DNA of 64,000 bases from Asterella californica (GCA_036924285.1 JAYKYS010000004.1:16586001-16650000); one strand, 5' to 3'; counted from the first letter of the stretch, positions 48,001-59,711 are shown. Notes: generated by a model not told the origin, from the sequence alone. Made by a program: numbers and translations.

Positions 48001-49259
48001 TTCAAAATAAAAAGATTAAATAGAATCAGAACTATTGCATTGCTATGAAGATTTATAGATTTTCAAGATTCCAAGATTGAATATTATACCTAAAATAATA
48101 CATATCTTTTATCAAGGTTAGGCTTAAGTTCTCTAAGAAAAACATTCTCAGATGGTTCGTAGTTCGTAGGTTCGTAGATTTTTGGCTATGATTGAACACG
48201 CACAAATTTTACAAATTCCGATTATGGTTGTCCTCGCACAGATTTAGAATATGAATATTCTTGCAAAAAAAATATGTTATAAACGCAGATAAGTAGAGTA
48301 TGATTCTCTATTGAAGATTTTAATTACCATAGCTACAACTAAATCTTCGCAAGAAGATTTAGTTGTAGATAAGTTTCAAACTTTCAGAGTGATATAATGT
48401 TGTTCGTTAGACTTAAAAAGAAAAACCGTTTCAGTTTTAGAGTATGATTGTCTAAGACTATAAACATAAAATATTATAATTGTATTGAACATTTTGACTG
48501 TGATTATCATCGAGCATATTTTAATCATTTATTTTAAATATGATTTGAAATTTAAAAGATATTAAATACATTAATTAATATTGCACTATTGCACTAAACT
48601 TTGGTGAGATTGAATTCAAATATTTTGCAAGTGAAAATAGATAAAATCACAGAGATGCTTAAAATAAATTAAAACATTTATTACTTGCACTGAAACACAA
48701 ACTTTTATTAACTGAACATATGATACATGGAGTACATGTATTATTAGCGTCGATGTAAACTACAACATATATGAAATGCATGATAATATGATTTTCTAGA
48801 TTTTTAATTATATATAAAAATATCGATTCTAAACTTTGGTAAGATATTCTAAGGTATTCTTGTGATCTTCCGTATGCCATACATCTTCATTGTCCAAAAA
48901 TCCTAAGAGAATAGCATATTTCTAGCACTGATCTGGCTCAAGGTCTTTAGCATCTAGAGCTCATCTCAATATTTCACGGAATCTCAATGACACATTTTGA
49001 TATTTATATCATATATAACAAAGACACTAACTTCTACTTTAGGCAGGAAGTTTCTAGTAATGAGTTGCTGATAACTTAGGATGTGTCTCTTTCAAAGGAA
49101 TGATGAGGTTTGATATGAAACACCAAGACAGTGGATGTAATTTCACAAAAGCAGCTGCATAATAAGATGAGAAAAGATATTATAAATACGGTCATAGAAT
49201 ATCAATCAAGAACGTATCAGTAATGGATCATTTGTATGCTACGAGCACTATAGTTGTAT
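45071..49259. other. AT-rich stretch without recognisable genes
   Basis: Very AT-rich around 47640-48660. No coding domain is identifiable on either strand; it may include fully decayed parts of the flanking retroelements. A 16-bp hairpin is listed separately. Confidence 0.45.
48333..48368. repeat. Perfect 16-bp inverted repeat with 4-bp loop
   Basis: Bases 48333-48348 (CTACAACTAAATCTTC) pair exactly with 48353-48368; the loop is GCAA. Confidence 0.92.
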
Positions 49260-49268
49260 GAGGCTCAT

Positions 49269-50362
49269 TTATGAATCTCTTGTAGTATCATCGTTGATTG
49301 AAATACATTTAAACAGATCGTACTGAGGAAATTTAGAATAGATTAAATTAAGATACTTTAACAACACTTGGATTGTACAAGAACTCTTTCTCGTCAATAA
49401 TCCTCTATTGGTACATTGAGTTTCACTCCATACAAATGTGGACATAGAAGTCCGAGTGTTGGATGTCTTTATCAAAGGTGCCGGACAACCCAACAATTAA
49501 TTCTGACCTTGGTGTTATACTTGAATTTGCCTTTGTGCCCAATCAACTTGAGCTTTACGACGTTCAAGCCAAGGAAGTCCTAGAATAACATCATAGTGCA
49601 ATGGTGATACTACAAATCATAAGGACTCAGAGCACTCCTTCCCAATAGCTGACTTCACTAAACTTAGAGTACAAAATATAGAGCATTTTCTCTCATCAGT
49701 CATCATCAACGTGTTATTAATCATTTGTTTTGATGAATCTTCAGTCATTTTACGCATTGCATGGACATGCAATTTTTTGGGCTTCCATAATCCACTAAGA
49801 TCTTACAAGGATGACCTAGGATCATATATTGAAGATGGATCAGGTTTGATATTGGCCTTCCATTAGAGTTGATGAGGCTCTCAATAAGTGACTTGACTCA
49901 TTTTCTTTGTTTCCTAAGTCGATTATATTCGTGAACGTGCTTGAGCAACTGGACGGACTCGTCCTCCATGATTTGGACATTCAGTTATGAGATGTTCGGT
50001 TTGTTGACAATAGAAACAACCACCATTTTGTCAGAGTCATTCTTGATCTACGAGAGTGAGAGGTCTCCTTTAAATAACATCGATCTTCATTGGAACTACG
50101 TCGTTTGATCTTGCATGAAGAGTTTATACAAGTTGTGGAGGTCGTGTACGTGTGAAAGTACTAGAAATGAGAGCATTTAACCGTTTAGCCATCAACATAT
50201 CATCCTCCAAACGTTGAGGTTCTCTCATGGTGAGTTCCATACTAGTTTGTGGTTTCAATCCTCGAGTGAAACGATCTCAAGCTTCACTCTCGTGCATCTC
50301 TAGAACTTGCATCATGATATTCCTGATTTGGACAATATAGCTTTGTGCGGAATAAAGCTGCT
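49269..50362 (-). pseudogene. Gag C-terminus, zinc knuckle and protease remnant, minus strand
   Basis: Around 50025-49980 the minus strand reads CFYCQQTEHLITEC, a CCHC knuckle. Around 49610-49530 it reads YDVILGLPWLERRKAQVDW, the conserved end of Ty3/gypsy proteases. Open frame 49496-49269 follows without a recognised domain. Stops and frame changes separate these parts; the catalytic D-S/T-G triad was not located with confidence. Confidence 0.65.
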
Positions 50363-50794
50363 TCAGCTCTGCAAGACGATCTCTTGCAACCTTGGTTGTA
50401 CTGACGGTTCGAAATTGAGAAGCCAATGCAACCTTGAAGTCTTGTCATGAAGAAATTGGTGCAATGTATTGACGTCGTACTTGCCTAAGTAAAACCACCA
50501 CCATGATTTCATCAATCCTTCCAACTCATTTGATGCGAGTAAGACTCGACCTCGATCATCATGTAGATTTGTTGCTTTAAAGTACTGTGCATAATCAAGC
50601 AAGAAATTCTCCACTGCTCTAGAAAATCGAGGTTTTGAGAATTTCAGTTGATTGTTTTTCTTAATGAAGTCTACTCTCTCAGATATGGACAATTGCTCTA
50701 CTACATATTCTTTGTCTTCTAAACGCCCAGTGATATGTTCAATCTTTTGATGCATGAGAAGAATGATATCAGAGATTTCTAGTACATTAGCCAT
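50363..50794 (-). pseudogene. Gag capsid region, minus strand
   Basis: An open frame of 143 codons starts MANVLEISDIILLMHQKIEH, followed by a predicted helical stretch and a gag-like core (KFSKPRFSRAVENFLLDYAQYF, LMKSWWWFYLG). Further on the minus strand, in the same general direction but with stops, come a gag C-terminal part (MHESEA, RFTRGL) and the knuckle. The start lies about 150-190 bp after a region resembling a plant primer-binding site (GCCATCAGAG, compared with the common TGGTATCAGAGC). Confidence 0.6.
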
Positions 50795-50984
50795 TGCTCT
50801 ATCTATCGCTATCTCTATATATCTCTAACTTTTGTCTGTCGATCTCTTTCTTTCCGTGTGATCTGTAAACCCTCCGCTGTCCTATCGATCAACTACCCCC
50901 AATCTCTCAGTCTCCACGATAGTCATCGATGAATCTGTAACATGTCGGACTTGTCTCTCACTTAGAGATCACTCTGATGGCTTT

Positions 50985-52806
50985 GATAGAAGCACAGCAT
51001 GAACACAGAAAAATGCTAAGTTCAATCGTTCACACATTCATAAACTAAAATTCTCCATTCTAACGACTCTCTCAAATTCTCACATGCTAAAATATCACAC
51101 TCTCTCTATATTGCTCAAGTTGTCATTACGACGATGTGAAAACAAGTATGAGGAGCTCTTCTCTACTCCTCTACTTATACATTTTAGGTTTTTACTTTGG
51201 TACCCTCCGGTAACTCAGCCATTATCGTATAACGTGCTTTTCTGTCTAGGAAAACATTGGGTATATGGCTATGCAGAGGTATGTGGATTGACAAGGTTGG
51301 ATCTAGATCTGAATGTTTCCACTCAAATGTTTCACTATCTAATCTTCTAGCCGAGTGACCTTGTATCCGCTCGGCTCAAGTTTAAAGCTTGCTATGATCC
51401 AAGGTTACGTATAGGTTGCATAAACTTGTTTTACAAACATATCTTTTATATTCTAACTAAAAATACTCAGCTCTGTACTATCTAACTGAAGTTATTCCTC
51501 TATATCACTGGAAGCATGACTTCTGAATAGCTCCCCAGCGACGCTAATTGCCCATCAATCCGACTATCACAACTTCATAGTACAACCAGAAGATGCTATA
51601 AGATCACTCAATCAACTTGATGGAGTATCGATACAACTTTCTGTACACTCTGGTCTACCAAGCATTCCAGCAAGGTAAAGCATGCATAGTCCAAAACACT
51701 ACTCAGATCTCAATATAGCACCAACGGCGGTAGTACTTGGCAGCTTCGAGAACCCAAACAACGGCTTAAGACTCATGGTGACTCCGTTCTCCTTCATCAC
51801 CAAGAGCTAAAATCAGCCCCACACTTTCCAGTGTCCAGTTGTATGCAGGTATGGCAGTTTCAGCAACAAACTCCTCTCCAAATTGCTCGAAAATGATCAA
51901 ATTGACAATAGATAATACCGAAAATCCGAAACTGCTAATAACAGAAGTATCTTCGAACTTTGAGACCTCAGTCCTCTCGAACCAATCGACCAATGATGAT
52001 CAAACTTCACAAGAAGCTTGATTGGACCCTTCACTCCTACCCTGAAAAATTTTCAGGTCGAAATCTCAAACCAATTCTCAGATATGGATCAAACCGTAAT
52101 CTGTGCTAACTTAAGAGCTTTACAGACCCAGGTACATTTGATCCAAGATTGTGAACAAACTACTCGATCATTTGAGGTGAAACTTTCCAAGTATCTTACT
52201 GATAAGACATGCTTCAATCCTGGAAAGTTTCACTCAGAAATTCGACTCAGAACTTGAGCAATAGCAAACTATCCATGACTATCACAGTTTGATGTTCCCG
52301 TCTTATCTCGTCTGCACTTCTCAACTTCAATCGGTCGGCTCAGAATCCAAATCGATCAAGAACCTGATGAAACTGATATCAAAACGACCAGCACATCGTC
52401 AGCTCTCCAACCCAACAGACAGCTCCTCAAAACTCTTCGCGAGTCTCTCGGAACAACCAGAAACGTAGCGGTAGGTATGAATTACACCCCCCTCCACTCA
52501 ATCGATCATAACGCGCTCATCCTTCCATCAAATCGACCGATTCTTCAGCCCAGATTGTAGCCCCGGTCGAGAGCTCTCCATCCATACCCTTCGTTTCGCA
52601 AATGGACCTCCGAAGCCTCCTGAAATCACAGAAACGTTGCGAGGATCAACTAGAACACCATTGGTCCAAAAGTGGACCAATAAGAGCAAAAAGATCTTTA
52701 CTTTTGTCTTTTCTCCACTCAACTTTTTCCTCTAGAACGAACTTTTACTCTCAAGGAGACACAAGACATCAACAAGACTCTAAGATTTCAAGAAATCCTT
52801 GAGACA
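50985..52806 (-). repeat. LTR-like sequence, minus strand (approximate extent)
   Basis: It begins TGTCTCAAGG at 52806 and shares ordered blocks with the 5' part of the intact gypsy LTR: an AGAAAAG(G)ACAA run, ATTGGTCCAC, and ATGGAGAGCTCTCGA near 52570. Near 51830 GTTGCTGAA and ACTGGACACTGG-like blocks match 30250-30300. A TATA-like TGTATAAGTAG on the minus strand near 51170 could be its promoter. The lower boundary is a guess based on the primer-site-like motif near 50975. Confidence 0.5.
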
Positions 52807-52877
52807 TGTCGAAGGATTCTTTGCGATCTGTAACTACACAGAAGCGCTCAACCAGAATGAAACCAGTGAACCACAGA

Positions 52878-53303
52878 CTAATACAACGTCAATATTACAA
52901 CCTGAAAATGTTCTACAATAAAAGGTACGACAAAAGGAAATGGTGAAGCTATCACTCGATTGTAATATTCTTGCTCGAAGTTTCTCACGATCCAAGCCCC
53001 ATGATTGATCTTCGGTCTGCAATGGCACCGGACATCGACCCAAAGGTTGAAAGGAACGTTCGATGGATAGTTGAGATCCATTGTTCCTCACAACAAAATG
53101 TACACCGTCATATCTCAAGTCTCTCCGTATGTTACGATCGGAAGGATCACCGGAAGCTGTAACTCCATCACTCTCTCCATGAATTCATTACCAAAGTACG
53201 CAACTAACCACTGTCGAAAGTGATCGCGGTGGATGCAATGAAGCTTGATGTGAAACGGATTCGGGAAAGAAAGATCCGGAGCCGGTAACAAACCTCCGTC
53301 CAT
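52878..53303 (-). other. Conserved coding-like segment in the minus-strand LTR
   Basis: From ATG 53303 the minus strand encodes MDGGLLPAPDLSFPNPFHIKL, then HFRQWLVAYFGNEF, PVILPIVTYGET, DMTVYILL, MDLNYPS, CRPK, IVRNFEQEYY, and ends VVILTLY at 52878. The same frame is kept throughout, with only two stops: one in place of the Trp after TYGET, and one before MDLN. It matches 31246-31656 along its full length with about half the residues identical. The two halves look weakly alike (HF/NF..., then a hydrophobic strand ending in V-IL), hinting at an internal duplication. Confidence 0.65.
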
Positions 53304-53618
53304 AACCACCACTACTCCTCCATGCAGACCACCGAGAACCCTCACGAAACACCCACTGACAAAGAATGCTGTATGAACTTTTGACCCACCATTTTATACA
53401 CAATTGCGACGACAAGGACCACTGAAGTGAACGCACACAGATCGATGACTTGGCACGTTCCTCTACCGTGCGATCACTTAAACAAATAATCACAAACGTG
53501 ACACTCATCACACCGTCGGTGAGTTACGCGATACGATTCACGAAACATAGAAAAGAAACACAACATAGGTTATACAGGAATTTCACACAGGAGCCGAACC
53601 ACAACACGACACCGTAAC

Positions 53619-53626
53619 TATTTATA
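53619..53626 (-). promoter_or_regulatory. TATA box of the minus-strand LTR
   Basis: TATAAATA on the minus strand, about 175 bp into the LTR, in the usual U3 position for driving the element's RNA. The preceding bases are CGG and the following GTTACGG. Confidence 0.55.
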
Positions 53627-54141
53627 CCGAGTTTTACTAAGATATTACTTAAAGTAAAAGCATTAATCACATGGGCTTCTTACCTTTTCACATGGACTTA
53701 TTCTTTCAAAGTCAGCAACTTCTAGAAGGATTCTGAAATATTCTCAAGGAATCTCAAATTTCCACCCCCTCTACACTAGGACCCATTAAAAAGGAGACAT
53801 GTGGAATCTCTTCTTGTTTTTAATGTCCACAAAGTCAATAACTTTAGTCCCACTTCTAATATCAAGTCAAAAAGGAGATAAGAGATATTTTTCACCTCCT
53901 TTCGACCTTTTAGACAAGATGACAAGATAGTAGTGCTCACTCTTTAAGAAATATCTGAATTCTGCTCAAAAGTACAGCTAAGTTTAACCATGATTAACTT
54001 TAGATAGTCATGACTAACTTGATACCTCCTTAAAGACTTGGGGAGCAAATAAACATTCTCCACACTTAGTTATAACTAAACATCTTACTAATAGACAAAC
54101 TTCCTATGTGTAACATAGGTCGTTACATTTTATCGATCGAA

Positions 54142-56262
54142 CTAAATTTTCGCTCCATCCTCGGAGTGAACAAAGAACTTTCGTCGATGAAACAACTTCA
54201 ACTTGTCATGATTTACTCGATCGAATCTCCTTCCTCCCAACTCCTGAAGGTCATATGTGAAGTTGCTCCTCACCTTATCTACAACAACAGGACCAAAATA
54301 TCTAAGAAGAAACTTCTTCCTAGCCCTCTTGAATCTCATAGCACAATACAACATTACTCAGTCTCCGATTTGAAAAACTTTTACCTCCCTCTTGTCCAAT
54401 TGTTCATTGTAACTCTTCTTTTGATACGCTTGAGCTCGTTCCATCCTGATCATTGCTACCGCTTGGGTCTCTTCCAACTCCGTAAGTTGCTCCATTCTTG
54501 ATATGACGACGTTGCGAAATATACTTGGGACAAGAGACATGTAGCTTCTTGTCCCAAGTATGTTTCGCAATCTCAACACCAGCATCTTTGACGAGCATCA
54601 TACAAAGTGTAAGATTGGTCTTCTCCGCAAGACCATTAGCATTTGGTTTGTATGACGTCATTACTCGTGACTTGATAGAAAAGTGTTGCAGCATAGCAGT
54701 AGTCATGCTCCTTACAAACTCTCCTCCTCTATCTGAGACAAACTCTAACAGACATCCAAATCTTGTGATGATCTTCTCTCATAGGAATCTACCCATTTTC
54801 GATTCATTAGTCTCTTTCAAAAGTCTAGTCTCTACCCACTTGGTACAATAGTCAGTGGTGACTATAATATATCTATTGCCTCGAGGTGTCTTATTAAGAG
54901 GACTTACAAAGTCTATACCTCACTTCTCAAATGGTCTTAACACTAGAATTGATCTTAACGGAGGTGTTCTAGTAGACTTTAGAGTAAATGCTTGACATAC
55001 ATCACAAGTTTTGCAATAGTCTAAACACTCCTTGAAAATACCTCTCCAATGATAACGCGCATCCAAAATCTTGAAGGTTGTTATCTTACCAACAAAGTGA
55101 CATCTGCAAATAGTGTCGTTGTGAAACTCGTGCATTAGCTTGAAAGCTTCCTTCTGACCAACTGCTCTCCTTAGTAATCCATCTGCTCCTTGATGGAACA
55201 GAATTCACTCCACCATGGTGTAAGGTTTGCATCTCTTGATCAACGCATTACGTTCTCGGATATGCATATCTTCTGGAAAAGAATCATATGCAAGGAAACT
55301 CTAGATTTCTTTGTACTCGTCAGGTACCTCCTCAATGCTTGTGATGATCATCACTTGCTCTTCTGGAAATGAATCATCAAACGGTTTTTCTCTCTCATCA
55401 TCATAAGTCCTCGACAAGAAATAAACATTTGTATGTTTTTTCTTGGTCTATCTTCGATCACGTAAATCGTATTCTGTTAGAAGGATCTTTCAACAAGCAA
55501 TATGACCTTCGGCATTAGGCTTATTAAAGATATACTTTAAAGCTTTGTGATATGTGACTATGGAAAATTTCCCTTCTAGCAAGTAGTGTCGAAATTTCTT
55601 CAATCCAAAAATCATAACTAATCCTTCTCATTTAGTCACGGAGTAATTCTTCTCCGTGGGAATCATCTACCTATTAGCATAAGCTATCTATCTAATTGAC
55701 TTAATGTATATCCGATTGCTACATTGGAGACATCCGTATACAAAATAAATGCTTTACTCCACTCAGGTTTAGCAAGTATAAGAACTGTCACCAATGCATT
55801 TTTTAGCTCCTCAAATGCCTCCTTTGTCTTCTGATCATGCACTATTAAGTCAAAATCAACGCCATTCTTCATGTACATTGTCAAAGCAATTGCTTTGTTC
55901 GAGAAGGAAAAGATAAACCTACGATAATATCCAACCATGCCAAGAAATTATCTCAACTTTGTCAAGTTGATCAGAAATGGAAAATCCATAATCTTCTTCA
56001 CTTTCTCAAGATCTACCGCAATCTCATTCTTGGAAATGATGTGTCCCAACAGTAGACCTTCTTCGCAACCAAAGATGCACTTCTCTAGATTTAGAAAAGC
56101 GTTGGTTTGCTCCAACCGCTGCAAAATTTTGATCACATGGTCAAAGTGGTCCTCTTTTCTTCCATACACGAAAAAATCGTCAATGAAATCACGGACAAAC
56201 TTCCCTATGAATGGTTCAAACACCTTGTTTATGAACCTCTGAAAGTCCCGACCAAGTCTTTG
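54142..56262 (-). pseudogene. Ty3/gypsy pol, minus strand, 5'-truncated and frameshifted
   Basis: Order on the minus strand: RT palm with FQRFINKVF and FIDDFFVYG (near 56240-56150), thumb with LNLEKCIF and LLLGHIIS (to 55948), RNase H with GYYRRFI ... FILYTDVSN (55938-55684), integrase zinc region HFVGK ... CDVCQ (55135-54920), integrase core end SYKPNANGLAEKTN (near 54640), and the C-terminal GPVVVDKV module (54354-54142). Frames change between blocks. The RT is cut at about 56262, where GAAGAC-rich sequence begins, so the amino-terminal half of pol and gag are missing. A small inverted duplication breaks integrase at 54512-54570. The F-I-D-D box is intact. Confidence 0.88.
54512..54570. repeat. 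Inverted duplication inside integrase (23-bp arms)
   Basis: Arms 54512-54534 and 54548-54570 are complementary at 22 of 23 positions, with a 13-bp loop. The normal integrase reading stops at this point, so the structure arose after the element was inserted or contributed to its death. Confidence 0.9.
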
Positions 56263-58225
56263 GAAGACGGACGACGGAAGACGCGTGTCTTCTAGAAGAC
56301 AGTGATAGTAACGACGACTGCGACTGTAGAGGCCTAACCGCGTACCACCCAGTAAAAGAGTAGGTGTACCTACCAGGTAACACCAAGGTAGTAGGTAGGT
56401 CAGGAGGGTCGGGTAGGTCGAAGAACTCCTAAACTGCACGAGAAGATACGAAGGAAGCACATTAGTGCAGAAACACCACCGCTTTTCGCATCGAGGGCAT
56501 TTTGAATAGAAGATCGAATTAGGAGGTGATCGAATTGAGTGAGAAGGGCCAGCAGAGTGAAATCGAGTAGAGCAAGGATCGATTCGCAGCTAGAGAGAAG
56601 GCGAGGACAAAATTCCGAGAGTAGGAAGCACCATCGAGCTGAAGGAGTCTTCTGTAGACTCCCGAAAGCAGACATTGAAGGACGACTGAGAAGAATCAGA
56701 GGTGGAGTCTTGTTCGATTGAGGAGTAGCAAGACATTGACGGCAGTAGTAGCTCTGTGGAGTCGCATTGGAGCTGGAGTCGGAAGCACGTAGAAGACTGA
56801 AGACGCTATGGGAAGCAGACAGAAGACTGTTTGAGGTTCTTCCCATGTTCTCTTCCCTTCCACCCTGCTTCTCAACTCTTGTTTGGTATCCCCCGCGCTT
56901 CCCTAGTTGTTTGCAAGCAAACCGATCGATCCCGCATTTTCCTTCTGTGAAATTGGGAGCAGAAGCGCTGTCCAATTTTCTACAGTCATCTTCTAGCTTC
57001 TTCCCAAACTATAATCGAGCTTCCCTGTCCGTCGTTCTCAAATTCAATCCTGCATCTATCAATTTCTCTACCCTACCGCACTTCTACTCCCGAATTCTTG
57101 AACAGAAGACGCTTTGAAAGATCTGAACATCTTCGGAAGACGCTTCTAAATCTTGAACATCTTCGGAAGATGCTTCTGGATGTCTGAAGTCTTCGGAAGA
57201 AGACTGTGTGCAATTCGCATCGAGAGTGGATTGGATTTGCTTTTGTGTTAAGAGAGGCTTGGTACAAATCTTGAGTGACTTAGTGAGTTGTTTGTTGTTT
57301 CGAGAAGCTGGAAGTTGGGAACCAGGCTTGCGCCTCCTGATCTTCTGAGCTTCTCAAATCCACATCTTCCTAGAGAGACTAGAAGACTGGAAAGGCTGGC
57401 AGAATGCGCGAGAAGACGAGAGGGTCCGTTACGGATCACTTTTGTCCGACCCATAGCAGCCTATTCCTTCTTCTTCCCCAACTTAGAAGAGAGTTGTGAG
57501 AAGTCTTGCTGACAGAATCTGGAGAGAATGGTCGAGGATCATGTCTTCTCATCATGCAGCAAGCTTCTTTTGACTGTGTATGAGAGGTGAGAAGTCGGAA
57601 GAGCAGAGTGCGAATTTCTTGTGTCTGTTGTGAGATTATATTGCGTGTAGGAAGCAGAAGACAGGTGAGATCAGTGAAGGGAAGCCTGACTTTGGGAAGT
57701 CTTTCGAGAATGTTATGAATCGGAAGCTGTTCCGGGAGTCTTCTTAGAGGCCACTGTCACTGTAGGAGCCCGCGACCATCTTCTGAACTTTTCATACACT
57801 CTACTTCTCGCATATCTTGTATCTTCTGTTAGAAAGTAGGATGAAATGCAAGGTGGGTTGTCTTCTTAGGAATCCATGCGAGGCCTTGCTTAGTTAGGAT
57901 TGTTTAGCTATAGCTCTGAAGACGAGAGGAGCTTAGGAAGCACTGTTAGAATCCCGGAAGACGGAGTAGCTGTCTTCTGAAAGACTAGATTCGTCTTCTG
58001 AGAGTGGAAGCTAGACTGTGAGAACTTGGGAAGGACTGAGCCTTCGTCTCACAATAAGTGCATGTGGCTTAGTGCAACAGAGTTTCAAGTATGTCGATGC
58101 ATCCTCGAGGGTTGGTGTTATCGGCAGCAGAATTGACCGAGGTCAAACCTTTCCTCCGGGAGTTGGGTCTCGACTTCTTCCTGTGGGATTGGAACCTCGC
58201 CGACCAGGGTCTTCTGGAGGAGGTC
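56262..58225 (+). mobile_element. GAAGAC-rich LTR family, truncated direct copy A
   Basis: It aligns in order with about 59950-61840 downstream: a GGCCTAACC block (56330 and 59983), a run of CTTCGGAAGA(C/T) units (57120-57200 and 60770-60830), GTTAAGAGAGGCTTGGTAC (57248 and 60873), TCTTCCTAGAGAGACTAG (57364 and 60989), and the gag start. It encodes a gag N-terminal piece from ATG 58091 (MSMHPRGLVL ... FFLWDWNLADQGLLEEV). It is cut at 56262 inside the minus-strand pol and ends at 58225, where inverted LTR sequence starts. GAAGAC or GTCTTC occurs more than 20 times. Confidence 0.8.
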
Positions 58226-59071
58226 AACTTATTATTACAAAAAGCTCGTAAGATCATCTTCCTTCTAAAGAAGCCGTAATCTTAAGTAACAACGCTTCTT
58301 CAGTTATACAAACAAGTTATTATTCTTAAAAATTTCAAAAATTCGTGAATCCTATAATTTGTGGGCACCACATCTCCGAAGACTCCCGAGACAGATTCAA
58401 GTTAACTGACACTCTCAAAAGAAGCTTGCTGCGTAATGAGAAGACATGACCCTTGACATTTCTCTTCAAATTCTGCCAGTAAGACTTCTCACAATTTTCT
58501 TCTAAAGTGTGAGAAGAAGACAGAACAAGCTGTTATGAGTTAGACAGAAGAGACCCGTGGAGGACCATCACATCTTCTCGCGCATTCTACCGGCCTTTTC
58601 AATCTTCTAGCTCTCTAGGAAGATTTGGATTCGAGAAGCCATGAAGCTTGGGAGGCACTAGCTCGATTCTCTGTTTCTTGCTTCTTGAAACAAATATCAA
58701 CTCTCAATTTTACTCTTGATTCACATCAAGCTTCAATTCACCCTTGCTCGATCAACCCTAATCCTACCTACTCCGGTAGTGACTGTCCTTTAGGTATACC
58801 TAACCTCAGCTAGTTGGTGCGCGGTTGGTACTTCCTATGGTTGCAGTCACCGTCTTCCTCGAAAGCACACTCTGTCTTTCGGCTTCCATCTTCTAGAAGA
58901 CGTCTTCTGGCTTCGGAAGAAGTTGGCTTCTTCTCACGAATTCGTCCTAAGTTCATCTTCCTGTTAAACAAGACGTAAACTTAAGTAATAAGGTTACTTC
59001 AATTATATAGGCATGTTATTAACTTCAATTTTTTGAAAAAATCTCCAATTTTGCAAATTGTGGACACCACA
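58226..59071 (-). repeat. Two inverted LTR pieces of the GAAGAC-rich family
   Basis: On the minus strand an LTR begins TGTGGTGCCCACAAATT at 58372 and runs to 58226. It is the inverted, well-conserved counterpart of 59712-59858. A second, more diverged LTR begins TGTGGTGTCCACAATTT at 59071 and runs to 58373. It includes the block matching TCTTCCTAGAGAGACTAG (near 58625) and the CAGCAAGCTTCTTTTGA block (near 58420). The two meet at 58372/58373. At about 700 bp the second is internally deleted relative to the copy at 59712. Confidence 0.75.
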
Positions 59072-59711
59072 GGAATGAAATCTTTTATGCTACAATGGTG
59101 TAAATGAGAAATCATGAGATACTACAACAAGTATGCTTATAAAGACCTTAGCTTAGTTGGGGTGTTAGAGAAGAAAAGTACCACATTGCATGATGAGGGA
59201 GGGATACTTTTTATCACCGAGGAGAGTCGTTGATGTGTACGAGAGAAAGACAAGGATTGAGGGGATTGGATTTTCGAGAATTTCAAGTGTGGTGAGGTAA
59301 CGGGAAGAGAAATTAAAAATTGGGAATTTGAATTTCATCTATTTTTATATTTGGAGATAAATATGTCTTCTAGTGAATGAAAATTGATCTTATTGAGTAG
59401 AGGTCAACTATCGGACAAAAATCGATATCTATGGAAGACTTTAGTTGTCGCAGGCAAGCTGGTTGTCTCTTGTCTTCTCATTCGATCTACCCTCACAATT
59501 AATCAGAGTTAGAAGGCTCGCCCTTCTTGAAAAGGACTCTCTTCGACAATGCTGTTAAGGTGGAAAGGTGGTTACGATACATCTGAGAGATCTCATGTGA
59601 CGTCTAGACAGTGTGAGCGTTACGAGCGATCAGATCATAATAGTGACTGTTGTTTTGATCTCCACCTCGAGCTACAGCAAGAGAAGGCTGATCGTGGACA
59701 AGGTGGAGGAG
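59072..59711 (+). other. Interior remnant with a foreign LTR tail and a polypurine tract
   Basis: Near 59509-59548 the sequence AGTTAGAAGGCTCGCCCTTCTTG ... CTTCGACA closely resembles the last 40 bp of the intact gypsy LTR, so an LTR of that clade seems to end at 59548. From 59549 a short open frame (66 codons) has no recognised domain. A purine run AGGTGGAGGAG at 59701-59711 directly precedes the LTR start at 59712 and is a good polypurine tract. The rest shows nothing recognisable. Confidence 0.5.

Larger units (their letters stand above)
49260..52806 (-). mobile_element. Decayed minus-strand LTR retrotransposon: LTR-like leader, gag, protease
   Basis: Reading on the minus strand from high to low coordinates, LTR-like sequence (52806 to about 51000) is followed by a gag region (50794-50363), a zinc knuckle (near 50010) and a protease end (near 49580). 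No RT was found further along, so pol is lost or decayed. The gag differs from that of the intact gypsy element although the LTR-like part is related to that element's LTR. Confidence 0.6.
52807..53799 (-). repeat. LTR of the minus-strand pol element (993 bp)
   Basis: On the minus strand it starts TGTCTCCTTTTTAATGGGTCC at 53799, which aligns with the start TGTCCTGTTATGGGACC of the intact LTR. It ends CCTTCGACA at 52807, which aligns with that LTR's end. It follows the end of the minus-strand integrase, so it is that element's 3' LTR. The conserved coding-like segment sits near its 3' end, as in the intact LTR. Confidence 0.75.

Noticed and set aside
51766..51993. Minus-strand frame with FEQFGEEF, resembling VVRNFGEEYY of the LTR-encoded segment
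   Set aside because: At nucleotide level this region aligns with a different part of the LTR (around 30250-30320), so the short peptide likeness is probably chance.
56286..56300. TTCTAGAA within the GAAGAC-rich DNA as a heat-shock element
   Set aside because: Only isolated dimers have the required spacing. Most motifs are TTCGGAA or GAAGACGCTTC, which do not fit nGAAnnTTCn arrays.
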